From Silurus meridionalis (Eukaryota; Chordata; Actinopteri; Siluriformes; Siluridae): DNA of 64,000 bases. Positions 13,836-24,857 of this stretch are shown piece after piece (position 1 is the first letter of the stretch; every line of letters starts with the position of its first letter). Made by a program: the position numbers and the translations under genes. The notes under the pieces are model-generated. The model was not told where the DNA came from. It worked only from the letters and a program-made list of their open reading frames with translations, and did not search any database. The stretch spans positions 15,490,500 to 15,554,499 of the forward strand of contig NC_060890.1 in assembly GCF_014805685.1 (NCBI RefSeq). The letters are read 5' to 3'.

Positions 13836-16063
13836 AAGCTTCCAGCTTCCCTCCTGTTCTTTTTCTTCATTTTCTTCATTTACATGTCCCACTCAAATTA
13901 ATATAACTTTTACCACATCCTGAAAAAAGATAAAAATGCTCTCTGCCTTTTCACCTAAACACCAATGACTACACACAGGTTTTCACACATACCTTTACAT
14001 ATATAATAGACTTTATATTTCACCAAGTTGACTGTTGCATTTTGATCCATGAAGAATAGAATAATGAGAATTTTATAGAAGAATCTTTTCAATAGTGATC
14101 CACCTCTTGAAATATTAATGGACACCTCCATATTCTCCCTCTCTTACAGCTATGGCAGAGTCTATGCAACAGCAGACCCTTATCACCACACGATTGGACC
14201 TGCAGCCACATACAGTGTGGGCACTATGGTAAGTCGTACTTTCCAAAACATGAAACTGTTGTACACAAATGACACAAATACCTCTGACTTCATTCACAAA
14301 GTTTCCCGAAGATGCTCGAGAGGTGGTGCTCAAACTATTTGATAATAAATAAATAATTGTGACAATCTGTAGATAAGAGTGGACCATCGAAATCCTAGAT
14401 TGAATGTAGATTGAGTAATAGAAGTATGAAGTTGGGGTGTTTGTGAATTCTGTGTTCGCAGCCAATGAACCTGACAGTTGAGAATATTTTACTTGCCTCA
14501 TTTTACTCATCTTCCCAGAAATGTTTGTCCAGAAAATTGAAACACTGAATCTCAATTCCCTAGTAATTGAAAGGGGATGTTCTGTCTAAAAGTAGAAATT
14601 GAATCGAAATTGATGAATTCAGTCTGATTTAAAAGTTAAGTCCAATCTATTTTCACTTTCGTTATGAGAACACTCGAAATGTTGCAAGGATAGTTGTTCT
14701 GTTAATGTTTGTTTTTAGCTAGCTTTTGCAGCTAACATCAAAGATGAAAAAAATTCTAAAACTCAGATTGTTTGTTTTTGGTTTTTACGTGTTTTTAGGG
14801 TCGTACGTAAGGATAAATCCAAAGATTTATGATCATCAAGCGCGTGCAGCAGCGTGCCAAGGGATATTAAAGAATAGCAAAGCATATCAAGAGCAGGAAA
14901 GACCTAAAAGATTTCATTGCATTCACCTTCCCATGCCCATGGGGCTTATTGGACAAACACTCTGCCTAAGACAAATGGCTGGAATTTACCAAGCCGACAT
15001 GCGTGTGATTCTCAAAACAGTATTATTCCCCAGTGCAGCTGCTAGCTAAAAGCTTTCATTAATTAAGACCATTTTTTCCTCTTCATTTACTTAATTAAAA
15101 CTGTGGCCTGTGTTGATTTTTTTCCTTCCTTCCTCCTCTTCCTTTTTCAAAACATCCTCCTTTTCTCATGACCATAATTTGTTGGTTTAAAGCACAACAA
15201 ATCAGCACATTTGAAGCTGGATTTGGGGCAATAGTATGTCCTTACAGTTCTGTCTGGTGTACAGGACAAAGTGGTAGCGACTAAAGGAGTTGATAGAAAC
15301 CACCACTGAAGCCCCAGCAAGGGAAATTAACAGAATTTACACATATTTGATCATCACATCTCAAGTAAAAAAAAACAAGTTGAATAATAAGTCCCACAGA
15401 GAGTAATGTAAGTTAGTTCTACGGCAATCTCTGCGTGCAGAACTGATGAGGATTCATGTCAAGTTTTGAGGCATGTGTGTTTCTTTTCGAAAGGCTGGAG
15501 ATGGAAGCTTTGATGTTGATATGCTGGGTTCGAGCAGCAGTCCAGCTAAAACAGAGCAGGGAGAAAGTGCTTAATATACCCCAGGACATCTCTGATCAAA
15601 TAAACCTGAGGACTAGAGAAACTATCCTCTGGGCAGGACAACTATATTGAACCTTTAAAGTGAAACATCTCCTGCTTTCTCTCTGTGGGTTTGAAAAGTA
15701 TTGTTAGGCCAAGATAAAGGGTTTTAATCATGGTTATATAACTATAAATCATTTAGTGCTGTTAGATTTTTTTCCCCTCTAAAATGTAATAAGATAAATG
15801 TTTTAAATGAAGGATTGTGTGTGAACTGCTTTAGTCGCTACCTGCTTTAACTTGAAGAGTACACTTTAGCTCAGAGCCACATTAGCTGTGGAATTAAACC
15901 TGCCACTGCAAGGCAAAGCGATGATTTAGTAAGAAAAAGGAAGAAGAAATGGAAGAAAATAGAACCCAAATACTTTACACTGATTGGAACCTTTTTTTTT
16001 TCATCTTTGATGTTGCAGGCTAGCCTATACAGAGGAGGGTACAGTCGCTTCACTCCATACTAA
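1035..16063 (+). CDS. rbfox3: rbfox3 (NeuN), C-terminal seven coding exons, partial gene
   Basis: RNA-binding Fox-1 homologue 3, a nuclear and cytoplasmic splicing regulator of post-mitotic neurons that binds (U)GCAUG. Exons at 1035-1095, 1883-1936, 7651-7783, 8640-8679, 10762-10826, 14150-14228 and 16019-16063 join in frame to 158 residues plus TAA. They cover the end of the RRM (from [13 protein letters not shown]) and the whole Fox-1 C-terminal domain. Paralogue calls rest on [12 protein letters not shown], the [19 protein letters not shown] run, [26 protein letters not shown] and the ending SRFTPY. These fit RBFOX3, not RBFOX1 or RBFOX2, whose remembered sequences differ here. The direct join from FYA to VTGF means no exon like the 53-nt exon of RBFOX1 is used in this model. 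The RRM core and N-terminus lie left of the window. I cannot tell fish copy a from b. Confidence 0.95.
1096..1882 (+). other. rbfox3: rbfox3 intron, 787 nt
   Basis: The intron runs from GTAAG to tatgcag. It contains a T21-type homopolymer near 1143-1163 and pyrimidine-rich stretches near 1530-1740. No other feature was recognised. Confidence 0.85.
1883..1936 (+). CDS. rbfox3: rbfox3 coding exon, 54 nt
   Basis: Encodes [17 protein letters not shown], preceded by a split glycine codon. The acceptor is tatgcag and the donor GTAAAC. The 54-nt length and the sequence are characteristic of all RBFOX genes. The S in VYSPEF matches RBFOX1 more than the G I recall in human RBFOX3, but the downstream exons decide the paralogue. 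Confidence 0.95.
3505..3820 (+). repeat. Degraded tRNA-derived SINE
   Basis: The 5' part resembles a Pol III promoter: an A-box-like segment around 3512-3526 and a B-box-like GGTTGAATCC at 3559-3568. The body follows a repeat common in ostariophysan fish, with 'gtggagctttgcatgttct', 'cccagtgttcccaggacagg' and the tail 'agaataaagcagttacc'. It is too diverged to be a functional tRNA or an active SINE. The family name cannot be assigned without a library. Confidence 0.65.
4630..4641. promoter_or_regulatory. 12-bp perfect palindrome in conserved-looking intronic patch
   Basis: GTGATTAATCAC is perfectly palindromic and contains two head-to-head TAATC half-sites of homeodomain type (Otx/Pitx-like). 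It lies in a patch at about 4620-4850 with more CpG and less A/T than the surrounding intron. The enhancer role is inference only. Confidence 0.3.
5009..5068. repeat. (CA)30 microsatellite
   Basis: An uninterrupted AC array in the rbfox3 intron. Apparent ORFs of alternating T-H residues across it are artefacts. Confidence 0.97.
6049..6114. repeat. (TA)33 microsatellite
   Basis: An uninterrupted TA array in the rbfox3 intron. Confidence 0.97.
7526..7635. repeat. (CTTCT)n pentanucleotide array forming a pyrimidine tract
   Basis: About 110 nt of imperfect CTTCT/CTCTT repeat ends about 15 nt before the acceptor of the 133-nt rbfox3 exon. On the transcript it is a UCUU/CUCU-rich tract, the kind of sequence bound by PTB family proteins. 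Confidence 0.9.
7651..7783 (+). CDS. rbfox3: rbfox3 coding exon, 133 nt
   Basis: Encodes [17 protein letters not shown], an arginine/glycine segment [12 protein letters not shown], then five prolines and IPAYGA. The acceptor is cctgtag and the donor GTGAGT. The [10 protein letters not shown] start and the AVYNTFR segment support RBFOX3. The RG-rich part belongs to the C-terminal domain that mediates splicing activity and protein contacts in this family. Confidence 0.95.
7784..8639 (+). other. rbfox3: rbfox3 intron, 856 nt
   Basis: The intron contains a probable solo LTR at 7841-8133. The remainder is A/T-rich with short homopolymers. The acceptor is ttattcacag. Confidence 0.85.
7841..8133. 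mobile_element. Probable solo LTR, 293 bp
   Basis: The segment begins TGTCA and ends TGACA (the TG...CA retroviral/LTR signature with a short inverted repeat). It is flanked by an exact 5-bp duplication, CTAAG, at 7836-7840 and 8134-8138. It is clearly richer in CpG than the intron and contains a TATA-like CCTTATAAAGG. No internal domain or second LTR is present, which fits recombination down to a solo LTR. Its minus strand reads more like known fish Gypsy LTRs (begins TGTCAGGGAACC), but orientation is uncertain. Confidence 0.65.
8640..8679 (+). CDS. rbfox3: rbfox3 coding exon, 40 nt
   Basis: Encodes [13 protein letters not shown] after completing a split alanine codon. The donor is GTGAGT. 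A 40-nt exon at this position is a known feature of RBFOX genes, where 40- and 43-nt exons can be alternatives that change the C-terminus. Two TGCATG motifs follow within 150 nt downstream. Skipping would shift frame. Confidence 0.95.
8680..10761 (+). other. rbfox3: rbfox3 intron, 2.1 kb
   Basis: No exon or repeat was recognised. TGCATG motifs are at 8782-8787 and 8823-8828. The stretch from about 9960 to 10330 has the mixed-composition, TAAT-containing look of conserved non-coding DNA, which sequence alone cannot prove. Confidence 0.8.
8782..8828 (+). promoter_or_regulatory. Pair of RBFOX motifs (TGCATG) downstream of the 40-nt exon
   Basis: TGCATG occurs at 8782-8787 and 8823-8828, 102 and 143 nt past the exon end. 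In this family binding downstream of an exon usually promotes its inclusion. Autoregulation here is inference. Confidence 0.5.
10762..10826 (+). CDS. rbfox3: rbfox3 coding exon, 65 nt
   Basis: Encodes [11 protein letters not shown], six alanines and YSD, with a split serine codon. The acceptor is tttgacag and the donor GTAAG. The poly-alanine length fits RBFOX3; RBFOX2 has a longer alanine/threonine run. Confidence 0.95.
10827..14149 (+). other. rbfox3: rbfox3 intron, 3.3 kb
   Basis: Contains a (CA)24 array near its 3' end and, around 11860-12130, a GC-richer patch with several GATA-type sites (gcgataagg, cagataat, ttatcag) that could be an enhancer. No exon was seen. Confidence 0.75.
13783..13830. 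repeat. (CA)24 microsatellite
   Basis: An AC array followed by a short A run, in an rbfox3 intron. ORFs on both strands here are repeat artefacts. Confidence 0.97.
14150..14228 (+). CDS. rbfox3: rbfox3 coding exon, 79 nt
   Basis: Encodes [16 protein letters not shown] followed by [10 protein letters not shown]. The acceptor is ctcttacag and the donor [17 protein letters not shown] is specific for RBFOX3 among the paralogues (RBFOX1 and RBFOX2 have ALAPA-type sequence). YATAD carries a threonine where I recall alanine in human. Confidence 0.95.
14229..16018 (+). other. rbfox3: rbfox3 intron, 1.8 kb
   Basis: No exon was recognised. A 107-codon open frame at 14726-15049 has no recognisable domain and is judged chance. 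About 14810-15110 looks like conserved non-coding DNA by its even composition and TTAATTAA-type sites. The acceptor is tgttgcag. Confidence 0.75.
16019..16063 (+). CDS. rbfox3: rbfox3 terminal coding exon (stop TAA)
   Basis: Encodes [14 protein letters not shown] and TAA at 16061-16063. The C-terminal [10 protein letters not shown] is the conserved RBFOX end; in RBFOX2 it reads FAPY. This tail carries the hydrophobic PY-type nuclear localisation signal described for the family. Confidence 0.96.
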   Translation, partial: ASLYRGGYSRFTPY

Positions 16064-16253
16064 AGACAGAAAATTCATCCCCAGACAAAACAAAAAGCAA
16101 ACAAAAATGCAAACAACCCACCTTCTCCTTTCCTGGGAAACTAAATAGAACAAAATGCTTCCAGGTTGCCACCAACCCCAACTTGTACACTCTTTCAAGT
16201 CAAACCTTTTAACATTTGTGCTATTTTTTTCTCATGTTTTTCCAATATGTGTG

Positions 16254-16254
<1 letters not shown>

Positions 16255-16309
<55 letters not shown>
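16255..16309. repeat. (TG)27 microsatellite in rbfox3 3'UTR
   Basis: A GT array starting about 190 nt after the rbfox3 stop codon. On the sense transcript it is a UG repeat. Confidence 0.96.
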
Positions 16310-16310
<1 letters not shown>

Positions 16311-19300
16311 ACTGTGGTATTGATTTGGAATCTGTTTTGTTTGTATTGAAATGCGTGGGCCAAGACAGGAGGGGCTGAATGACAGCTTGTGGGGAGGAGA
16401 GGTGCTGTTCAATGAGCTTTCTCATTTAGTCTGGCCTTAGATTTATGGCCATGAGCTCAGCTGATTTATGTTATGAGGGAGTGAAAGGAGAGAGCCTCGC
16501 ACTGGCTTTATGTCTATTACTCAATGGCACTGCACTAAGCAACATGTGCAAAAGCAACTATCTGGCCAGAAACACAATTCTCTGCATTTGCTTGACTAAA
16601 GCAAAAAAAAAAAAAGAAAAGAAAAGAAAAAAAAGAAGAAGAAACAGCCATCTGGTTGTACCACAAGCATTCAAATTGTGTTTTGGTAGGAATGATGCAT
16701 ACAGTATGAACATGCTACCATTGCAACTGTTTTATTTTCGCTTATGAGCTTGGTGCTAGCCTATCACGATATTGCACCCTTCAAACTCATTTTAACAATT
16801 TTTTAGAAGCAAGTATGAATTTTGAAGTTATTTGTTTTAAAATGGAACACTATAAGCTGCTTCTCTGTTAAATAAGGTGCATCTGTTATAACATTTTCTG
16901 TTTTACTTATCAATGCTCATTGGCACAGCTCTTTCCTCACCTTCCAGGGAGCCAATACAATGTCTTTATGCCACTTTTACCTTTTTATTTAACCCTGATT
17001 CAAAAACCCATGTTGATGTTAATGTGAAGTTTTAATGTATTCCTTTTAAGAAAAACTATCCTGTTAACATAAACGTATTCCATTTCTACAGACCAGGACA
17101 AAATATACAATTTATTTAGTTTCTTTCTTTTTTTGTTGTTGTTGTTTATCTCTCATGAAAATTGCTGATGTTCTCAATGCTTGCCACCAAGGGTTTGTAA
17201 TCATATACATCTAACTTAAGAAATATAAACTTTACCATAATGGCAGTATATTCAAATATAAATGGAACAAAAATAGTTCTCTGTAAAATCTCTTTTAGGA
17301 AACAGAGCTCATGATTAAGTGCCCTAAACAAGACTGAGTGTGAGTGTGCACTTAATCACAGCTATTATCTCCAGCACTTATATCATTCTGTAAATAAACA
17401 AAGAGTATTAATATCCCAAAACCAAAAGCGCTTTGGTACTACATGGTCTGTTGCACCCTCTAGCTGATAAAATCTTGAAATCCCACTGCAGCATAAATGA
17501 AGACAGTGAAGGCAGAGCAGGGCGCTGTTGAAATATTCATTGCTGTTGTGGCACACACTTCTTCTTAAAGGTCACTCTTGCAATGAGATGCTGAAATACA
17601 ATCATGAGATAAAACTGTTAAAAAAAAAAAAAGGGAAAAAAGTGCCAAGTAAGTTTAAAATGAGAAACAAGGAGGCTTCCCTTTCCCCCTGAGATTCTGC
17701 ACATTTTGCAGAGATGAAGCACTGTAGGATACTGAGCAACATGTTCAGCTATTGATTTGCTGCTATGGTACTTGTTAAGTGCTTGGTGTGTCCCACCAAG
17801 TCATATATTTCTGGACCATTATTAGCTGGCCAAAAAATGTATAGGTGGCTTCAGAATCCTTAATAAGACAGTGAAGATTTAAGAGTTCTTTCAAAGCGGA
17901 AGGGAGAGTAAGATGAATAGGGCCTGGTTTTGAAAAAATCAATCGAACCTTATCAGACATGGTCTGTACCTCCTCTCAGGTAAGATCCATATGTTAACCA
18001 TGTCACGCTATCCTAGATTGAATCACCCCGAGAGAGCGGTTGTTGCCCTTGAAAGATATTTAGTTTGTCATCTGCTTTCATGGCTTTACATGAACATACC
18101 CCTAACTAAGAGGATATTCTAGCATTCTAGTAGCGTTTCTTATGAATCATGCCCTTCTGCCAGCTGAGAAGCTTTCTCTCAAGCTGACATTGTGCTCCAA
18201 CCCAGCACTTTGTAGAAAGCCAGCGATAAGACATGCTAGGCCTTTAGAGAACATACTGTGAGAAAGTGCATGTAGGAGAGAGAACGAGTGGGAGAAGCCA
18301 ATAATCCTTTCTGTGAAATAGGGCCTCTCTCGTTTCCAAGTTGTTCGGGGCGTTGATCATGTCCCTGAGGCTCAGAAGCAGCTCACATCCCCATACACTG
18401 ACACACACCCTGCCCAGTAAATAGCTGCCTGCTCGCTTCAAATGGAATAGAAAGGTGGGAGTTATAGAAGAAAGGGAGAAAAGATTCAGGACGGAGGGGC
18501 AGCATCCAAAGCAATTTACTCCACAGATTAAAGATAACACCATTGAGTCAATAACCACTGATCTCATTTGAAGATACACCGAGCTTACTCTGCGCACAGC
18601 ACTACTGTTCGGCTCGTTCTATTACCATAGCAGTTGTGGCTTCAGACGCGCCATTCTCCTGCTAGACTGAAATCACATGCAGCCTATTGCAAACCAGTGA
18701 TTGGATGCCACGCTTTCCCCTCTTTGAAGAAAAAACTTACGTACAACATAATATTTCACTTAAATAAGCACCCTTTTTCACACCCCACCACAACCTCTCC
18801 ACCACTGCGAGCCTCATCTTTATCTTTAAAGAGATTTTTTTTTATTGTATTGATAAAAAGAAATGCCATTAAGCAGTTGCACACCCTCCCCTTTCCTTAC
18901 TACTGTAATGCTGGTTAAATATTTAATCAGTTTCTTATGAACACTGCTAAGATAATGGTGGCAACATCAAGTACTATTATTAACTCATTTATCATTGGTT
19001 TAAAACCATACTGATATACTAACAAATTCATTGTACAGTTAGAAACAAAAGAGCTGAAGTCTAAACCGAGCACCTCAAAACACACCAAGTTTCAATTTTG
19101 ACACAGACATGAATTGTATTTTGCTTTATAATAGAAAAATTGCTTTTTTTTTGGATGGTACCTCGAAACACAGTGCCTCCAAGCTAAAAATATTGCTATT
19201 TCTTAGATAACAACCAAGCTCTTTCTCTGTGGGAATGGAATACAAGACTAGTGCAACCAAAATGACTGCTAACATACACTGTAAATAGCAATGAAATATG

Positions 19301-21633
19301 TTTTACATACATGCTTGCACTTTTTTTAGTTTTAAACAATTTCTTGTTTTGTTTAGTTATTTTATTTATCCTTGTACATATCCATTTTTTCTAACAAGGT
19401 CAAGCCTAGGTTGATTAAAAAACAAAGCTGTATACTTGTGTGTAACAATAGATGTCTTAGCATATTTAAGGAAGCATAGCTCTGCTGTAGTACTTCGAAC
19501 TTAAAGACAAAGCAAACAATGTATTCTTTCTTTCATAACCTAATACTATAAGCCTACAGATATTCCATTGTGAATATATAGGGATTGACTATGAAAAATG
19601 TTAAATCATATTTCTTTATACTGTTTTCCCAAAGTGAAAAGAGAACTGATTGTCTAAATATGTCATAGTAATAACTCTGTGCTGTGCAACTGAACTATTT
19701 AAATGTGTTTATATGAGGTTTTCAAATAACTTGAAGGTAAAGGTTAAAAGACTCCACTTTCATTTTTACCAAATATAATGCAAAATGGAAGAAGTTCAGT
19801 TCAATTTTTCTCATTCATTTGGCAGCAAAACTGTAATTTGCCATTGTGCAAGTCACTACAGGAATGGCAATTGCGTGCACAAATATGTCCAGACGGCATG
19901 GGGCATTAAAATTATAGAAAGATGTTAATTATATTTATAATAAAATATAATATAATATTATTATGATTATAATATATACTAGGACTTAATAAATATTGTA
20001 AAAGATTTATAAAAAAAATGTAAATTATAAAATAGTATTACTTACTACTATGGCATTATTTTGTTTATTAGCAATTTGTTAGATATTGGAACATCCTATC
20101 TATTTCAAAGGTTTTAATTTCACAAATACCTCATTAAACTAAACCTTACTTATGTCCACATATGTTTATTAATTAAAACATAGCATATTTAAATGTTTGT
20201 TTGTTTTTTTTAACTGTTTTAGTTTGCGCTGTATATAAGGTTCAGTTCATTTTTGCGTTTTGCTTTTGAAGTTCTGAGTTCTTTACAGCAGCCAGAAATA
20301 CTTAGCACATAAAAGAAAACTTGTTTGCATAATGTGCCCTCCCCTTATTTTGCACATGATGTAATTCACACAAAAGAAAATTGTAAATCCCCTGCAACAC
20401 GCCCCTTTTCTGCATTTACAATTAGTCCAGCTGCACACGCAAATGAGTGCTCGTTATTTTTATTTTTTCATTTGAGGAAATCAGAGACCAAATATTTTAA
20501 CCTTAAACCATTCTAAAAATACGTTATTTTTAATTGTACTTCTCAAATCCTAATGATACATAACTATGCAGAAATTTTCAAAACTGTCCATTTTGATTTC
20601 AGTGGTTCTTACTAAGAAAACATTAATTTACAGTAGGGGTATTTTGTCTATATTAAACAGAATTATATGCATAATACTGTATTATTACTCAATTATAAAT
20701 CCATTAGCCATTTGTGTGATCCGGTATTTAGAGTGTGAGGCTAAATAGTGCTGAAAAAAAGATGAGTGCTTAGAGGACAGTTTGCTGGCATCAGTATGAA
20801 TGTGTGGGCTTGTAGATTGTCATGATGGAAGTCTTCATTTTGCACGGATGCTGCAGTGAGCCATTAAAAGATTGCCCGTGTAATTGGCTCTTTTAATGCA
20901 GTCATTTATAAGATGGCACGATGGGCCAAGGGCCAGTACAAAATGGCTGCATCATTTCTGGAATCTACCGTATTCTTCTCAAACTATGGTGACAAAAGTT
21001 TTAAAATAGTCACCAGTTTCGGAAAGTGAAAATGAGCAAAGATTATTTTCCGAACGCTAGAATTTTTTAAAAATGTTTTCCAATGCAATAATATAGTAAA
21101 CGAATCTGGACTGATGAGCAATGGACACTTAAAACAAATGGCAATAGAAATGCTATAGCCTCATTTGTACACCTCAGATATGTGAAACAAACATGTATGC
21201 CCCTTTATTGCTGCTACATACAAACTGTCATAATGCACTTTTAATTTAGTTATGCAATTACAGAGTGATTTAAAGTCTAATTACTGTGTAAATATATCTT
21301 TTGTTTTCATTTCAACATGCAGTTTTCTTCTGCCAGGGGATTTTTTTGTAAATGTTTTTAAAAAGAAAAATAAGCAAAAACTGTACTTCTATGTAAACTA
21401 TATTACAATATTAGAACCTCTTTTATATGTATAATCTGTCATCTGTGTATTTGCTGCTCAGTTCATGTGCAATGTGTACCGGACATTTTCAGTGTTTCGG
21501 ATCATACTGTGGGTTAAAAACATTGTAAGATTTTTTCACTTATCTTATTGGTTATAGACTCTGACAATTCTGTAGTTATAGTTCTGTACACTTCTGTACA
21601 GTATAGTATTGTAAAGATATGTTTTTGTGTCAA

Positions 21634-21639
21634 AATAAA
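21634..21639 (+). promoter_or_regulatory. Candidate polyadenylation signal AATAAA
   Basis: AATAAA is followed after about 15 nt by a GT-rich stretch (gaatgtgtgtcctc), the usual arrangement of a cleavage site. It is 5.6 kb past the rbfox3 stop. Confidence 0.55.
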
Positions 21640-23898
21640 AATGGAATTCTAGAATGTGTGTCCTCATATATGAATGTAATTAATCTTATATTCATTCTTA
21701 TTATATATTTAAACTAACTTTGTTTATTACTGGACAAAGAGATTGCATGTGTTTCAATTTCTATAGCGGAATCATTTGAAAGAGAATCACAGATGAGTAG
21801 GCAGCAGCAGGGGCGCCTCTGATACTTCTTTCTCAGAGTCTATTTCAGTCTGTGTTTGTCAAGCAAGAAAGGAGAGCCCATCATGAGTCTGTGTAAGAGA
21901 TAAAGTGGCTCATGTCGAGAACAGAAGCCCATCATGGGGCTTGATCAGTATGCCAGAGCACATCTGTGAGCTCCTCCAGGGAGGACTGAGCAACAACAAA
22001 GTGATGTTAAAATTAAAGTTGGCCTGCATGCTCTTGTGAGCCTCTTCAGTGCAGCGCCTCCCTAAATTAGAGAGCTTCTGTCAGGAAGAGAGCCCCAGGA
22101 CACCTTGGACTCCCGGTCTTACTCCTGATCTTCTCTTCCTCTCGCCCTCTCTCTGTTGCTCTGTCTCGCCGACTGGCTAACATCTGCCCGGCTCTCTCTG
22201 TGGAAACCGCTGCTCTTCTTGTTTGTTGTCATCTCTCATAAAACTACTTTATCTTCCATTTTGTCAAAGCTTCTTTAATGTGTCTTGCTTTCAGTTCAGC
22301 CCCTCGGTATCAGGATTTGGCAGATAATCCTGAACTGCGTGTGTAGCATTATATGCAGGGATTATACATGATATTTCTGATATAATATCTGAGACCATGC
22401 AATTAGCGGCATGTAATAAGTTCTGCCTATTGTTTAATTAGTTCAGCTTTTTAACAAGTGCATGCCTACATACAATAGCTTACAGAAAAACGTTCCACTA
22501 ATCTGCCTGTTTTTATGTTTCTAGTAAATAAGAGCGAAAAAGAGGGATCATAGAAGAGACGGACATCAGCTAAATAGTGGACGACAAGAAGGATTAAGGA
22601 GGTGATACAAAACAAAACACATAAAAATACAAAAACACATAAAAAGAAGGATCCCTTCCACCAAGGCTGTGAGTTGAAGGCATCGTACCTTGATGGAGAC
22701 ATGAATGACAGCCAAGCTGTGAAGCGGAGAAAGAAGTAGCCTTCACCTGGGACAGCCTGGCTGGGTGGAGGACGAGACAAGAGCTCATCATAAAAACTTT
22801 TTTTATTTTTCTAAACTTTTTTAAGTTTGTGATCTCAAAAAGAGTAAAAGATGAGTGTATATATATATATATATATATAAATATATAAAAATCTATATAG
22901 CGATATATGTATGTATAAATATGTTATAAAATGGTACAAAAAACTCAGCAAAGGGTACACGATGCATGAATGCAGCGCTGTTGGAGAGGGGGGTCTATGG
23001 AGCGTGGTTGTTTCCTCACCCTCCCTCCTTTTGCAGACTAGCTTATCCTGCCCTTAAGACTGGGTAGAGGGAATAGGGTAAGACAAATGGGCTGCAGCCT
23101 CTTTAGACACAAGTTCATGCAGCCTGGCTCCTGTCTAGGGCTCCAGTGTGTGGTAGGCCTGAGTCTTCCATCACTGACCTTCTTTTATGGGTCAGAAGTG
23201 ACAGCTAATGCTTTGGTGGACAAAGGCTAAGTTCTTGTTGAACAGCATTACATCCGAGAAAGAAAGGTCAAGGGTCTTTAGTCATTGATGTAGGCCTGAA
23301 AAAGAAGCTTTTATTCACTCCTTCACCCTCCATTTCTCCTAAATGTCAGTATCGTTGGCTTCAAGCAGTTTTATATACTTGACAGGAATTTGAAAAGAAA
23401 CCATTTTTCATTTTGAATTTTGCAAATATAGATCCACTGTACTGTAATTATGTTTCATGCCAATGTCAAGAGATGTTACTTTTAAAAAGACTTTAAAGTT
23501 TGTTAAAATCATATTGTATTATAATTTAAATAGGAGAGGCAGGTCAACTCAAGATACTGTAAATATAATACCAAAAGCCTGTCCACCAAAAAAACAACAA
23601 AAAAAAAAACAAAAACAAAAAACAAAAAAAACATACAACTTAAAGTTCTACAGATGTCTTCGAGGCTGTTCCCATGCAACGTGTGATAAATTGCAATTAT
23701 GAATATTTAAATGGTTATGGTTGAGTGTGGCTATTGCTAAAGCTACAAGACCATCTAATGACCATCTACATCCTCAAATCCCACAGTGAAAAGATGCAGT
23801 TCATACATGCATTCATGCTGTCTGACAGCCCTCTGTTTTCAGTAGCACAATGTGTAAAGGCCCAATGAAGTAAAATGGGCAAGCTGAGATGTACAAGG

Positions 23899-23899
<1 letters not shown>

Positions 23900-23970
<71 letters not shown>
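23900..23970. repeat. (TG)35 microsatellite
   Basis: An uninterrupted GT array. The apparent C-V or H-T repeat ORFs on both strands across it are artefacts. Confidence 0.97.
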
Positions 23971-23971
<1 letters not shown>

Positions 23972-24851
23972 GGCATGGAATGGTCACAGTGGAGTAAATT
24001 GGAAATGGGTGGAAAGGGGCTTTACTGATTCGTGGCTCCAGTGCTACCAAAAAGCATTACATTGTAGTGTTGTTGTGGAGGTGGCCATGTTGTGTAGTAA
24101 ACCACTTTTGTACATGGTGTCAGGGGGCTACAAATTAAGACAATTGGAGCTGTCTGCTTTGTATTGTCACAGGAGTTTGGCCATCCATCTTGAAAATGGG
24201 CTCTTGCCTGCTATAATGTGGGGAAACAAAGTGAGCTGGGCAGTAGTTTTAGTTAAAGGGTTGCAAGCGAAATTTTACTAAAGTCTGTTACCTTTCTACT
24301 TCTACTGAGCTCCACTTTAGTGATATCCATATATAGTTAAATATTGTACTAATAACATGCTGCTGAGCATGGGTCAAATGTCAATTGTAGCCATTTACTA
24401 ATGTTGTATTATTGTATTACAAGTATGGACAAAAAAAAAAAAAAAAACATTTCTATATGAATATATCTATTTGTGACTTTGCGACCCTTCAAACGATGAT
24501 TTTATTTCTTGTTTTCAATGGTGGTTCAGGTTTTGCACTGTCAGTGTACTGAGAGATTTTTACTTCGGTGGCATCTTCCTGTCTGTCTGATTCTTCGTTT
24601 CAGCTATTGAATGTACTTCAAACTCTTGAACTTTTTAGGTATATGTCCTTATTTTTTAAGTAGTACTTTGTAAATGTATGTACATGGTCTAGCTAGTCCC
24701 TGTTCTGGTACTGGACCTGAGTTCTAATGGAGATGTCTGTGTTGACTACTGTTATATGATTTAAAAAAAAAGGAGCACTCCAGGACAGTGTGATCAGTCA
24801 GAATTAGTTCACCAATGTGCTTCAAGAAAACGAACAATGCGTTGAGGTTTA

Positions 24852-24857
24852 AATAAA
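24852..24857 (+). promoter_or_regulatory. Candidate polyadenylation signal AATAAA
   Basis: AATAAA at the start of an A-rich run, preceded by several hundred bases of 3'UTR-like sequence. The following A and T runs make it ambiguous. Confidence 0.3.

Larger units (their letters stand above)
16064..21655 (+). other. rbfox3: Candidate rbfox3 3'UTR (proximal form)
   Basis: Follows the stop codon with no intervening recognised gene. The A/T-rich 3'UTR-like character is supported by Pumilio-type octamers TGTAAATA at 17389, 19280 and 21287 and TGTACATA at 19373. It contains a (TG)n array at 16255-16309. A strong end is at 21634-21639: AATAAA followed by a TGTGTGTCC-type GU-rich element. An earlier AATAAA at 17393-17398 is another possible end. 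No transcript data are available, so extent is inference. Confidence 0.55.

Noticed and set aside
14115..14555. 146-codon minus-strand frame
   Set aside because: It overlaps the rbfox3 79-nt exon on the opposite strand, crosses the splice junction and has no recognisable domain.
14726..15049. 107-codon plus-strand frame in an rbfox3 intron
   Set aside because: No family similarity, no splice-consistent context. More likely non-coding DNA that stays open by chance.
1035..16063. Assignment of the first gene to rbfox2 or rbfox1
   Set aside because: The C-terminal exons ([27 protein letters not shown]) and the linkage with c1qtnf1 and csnk1d fit rbfox3 better.
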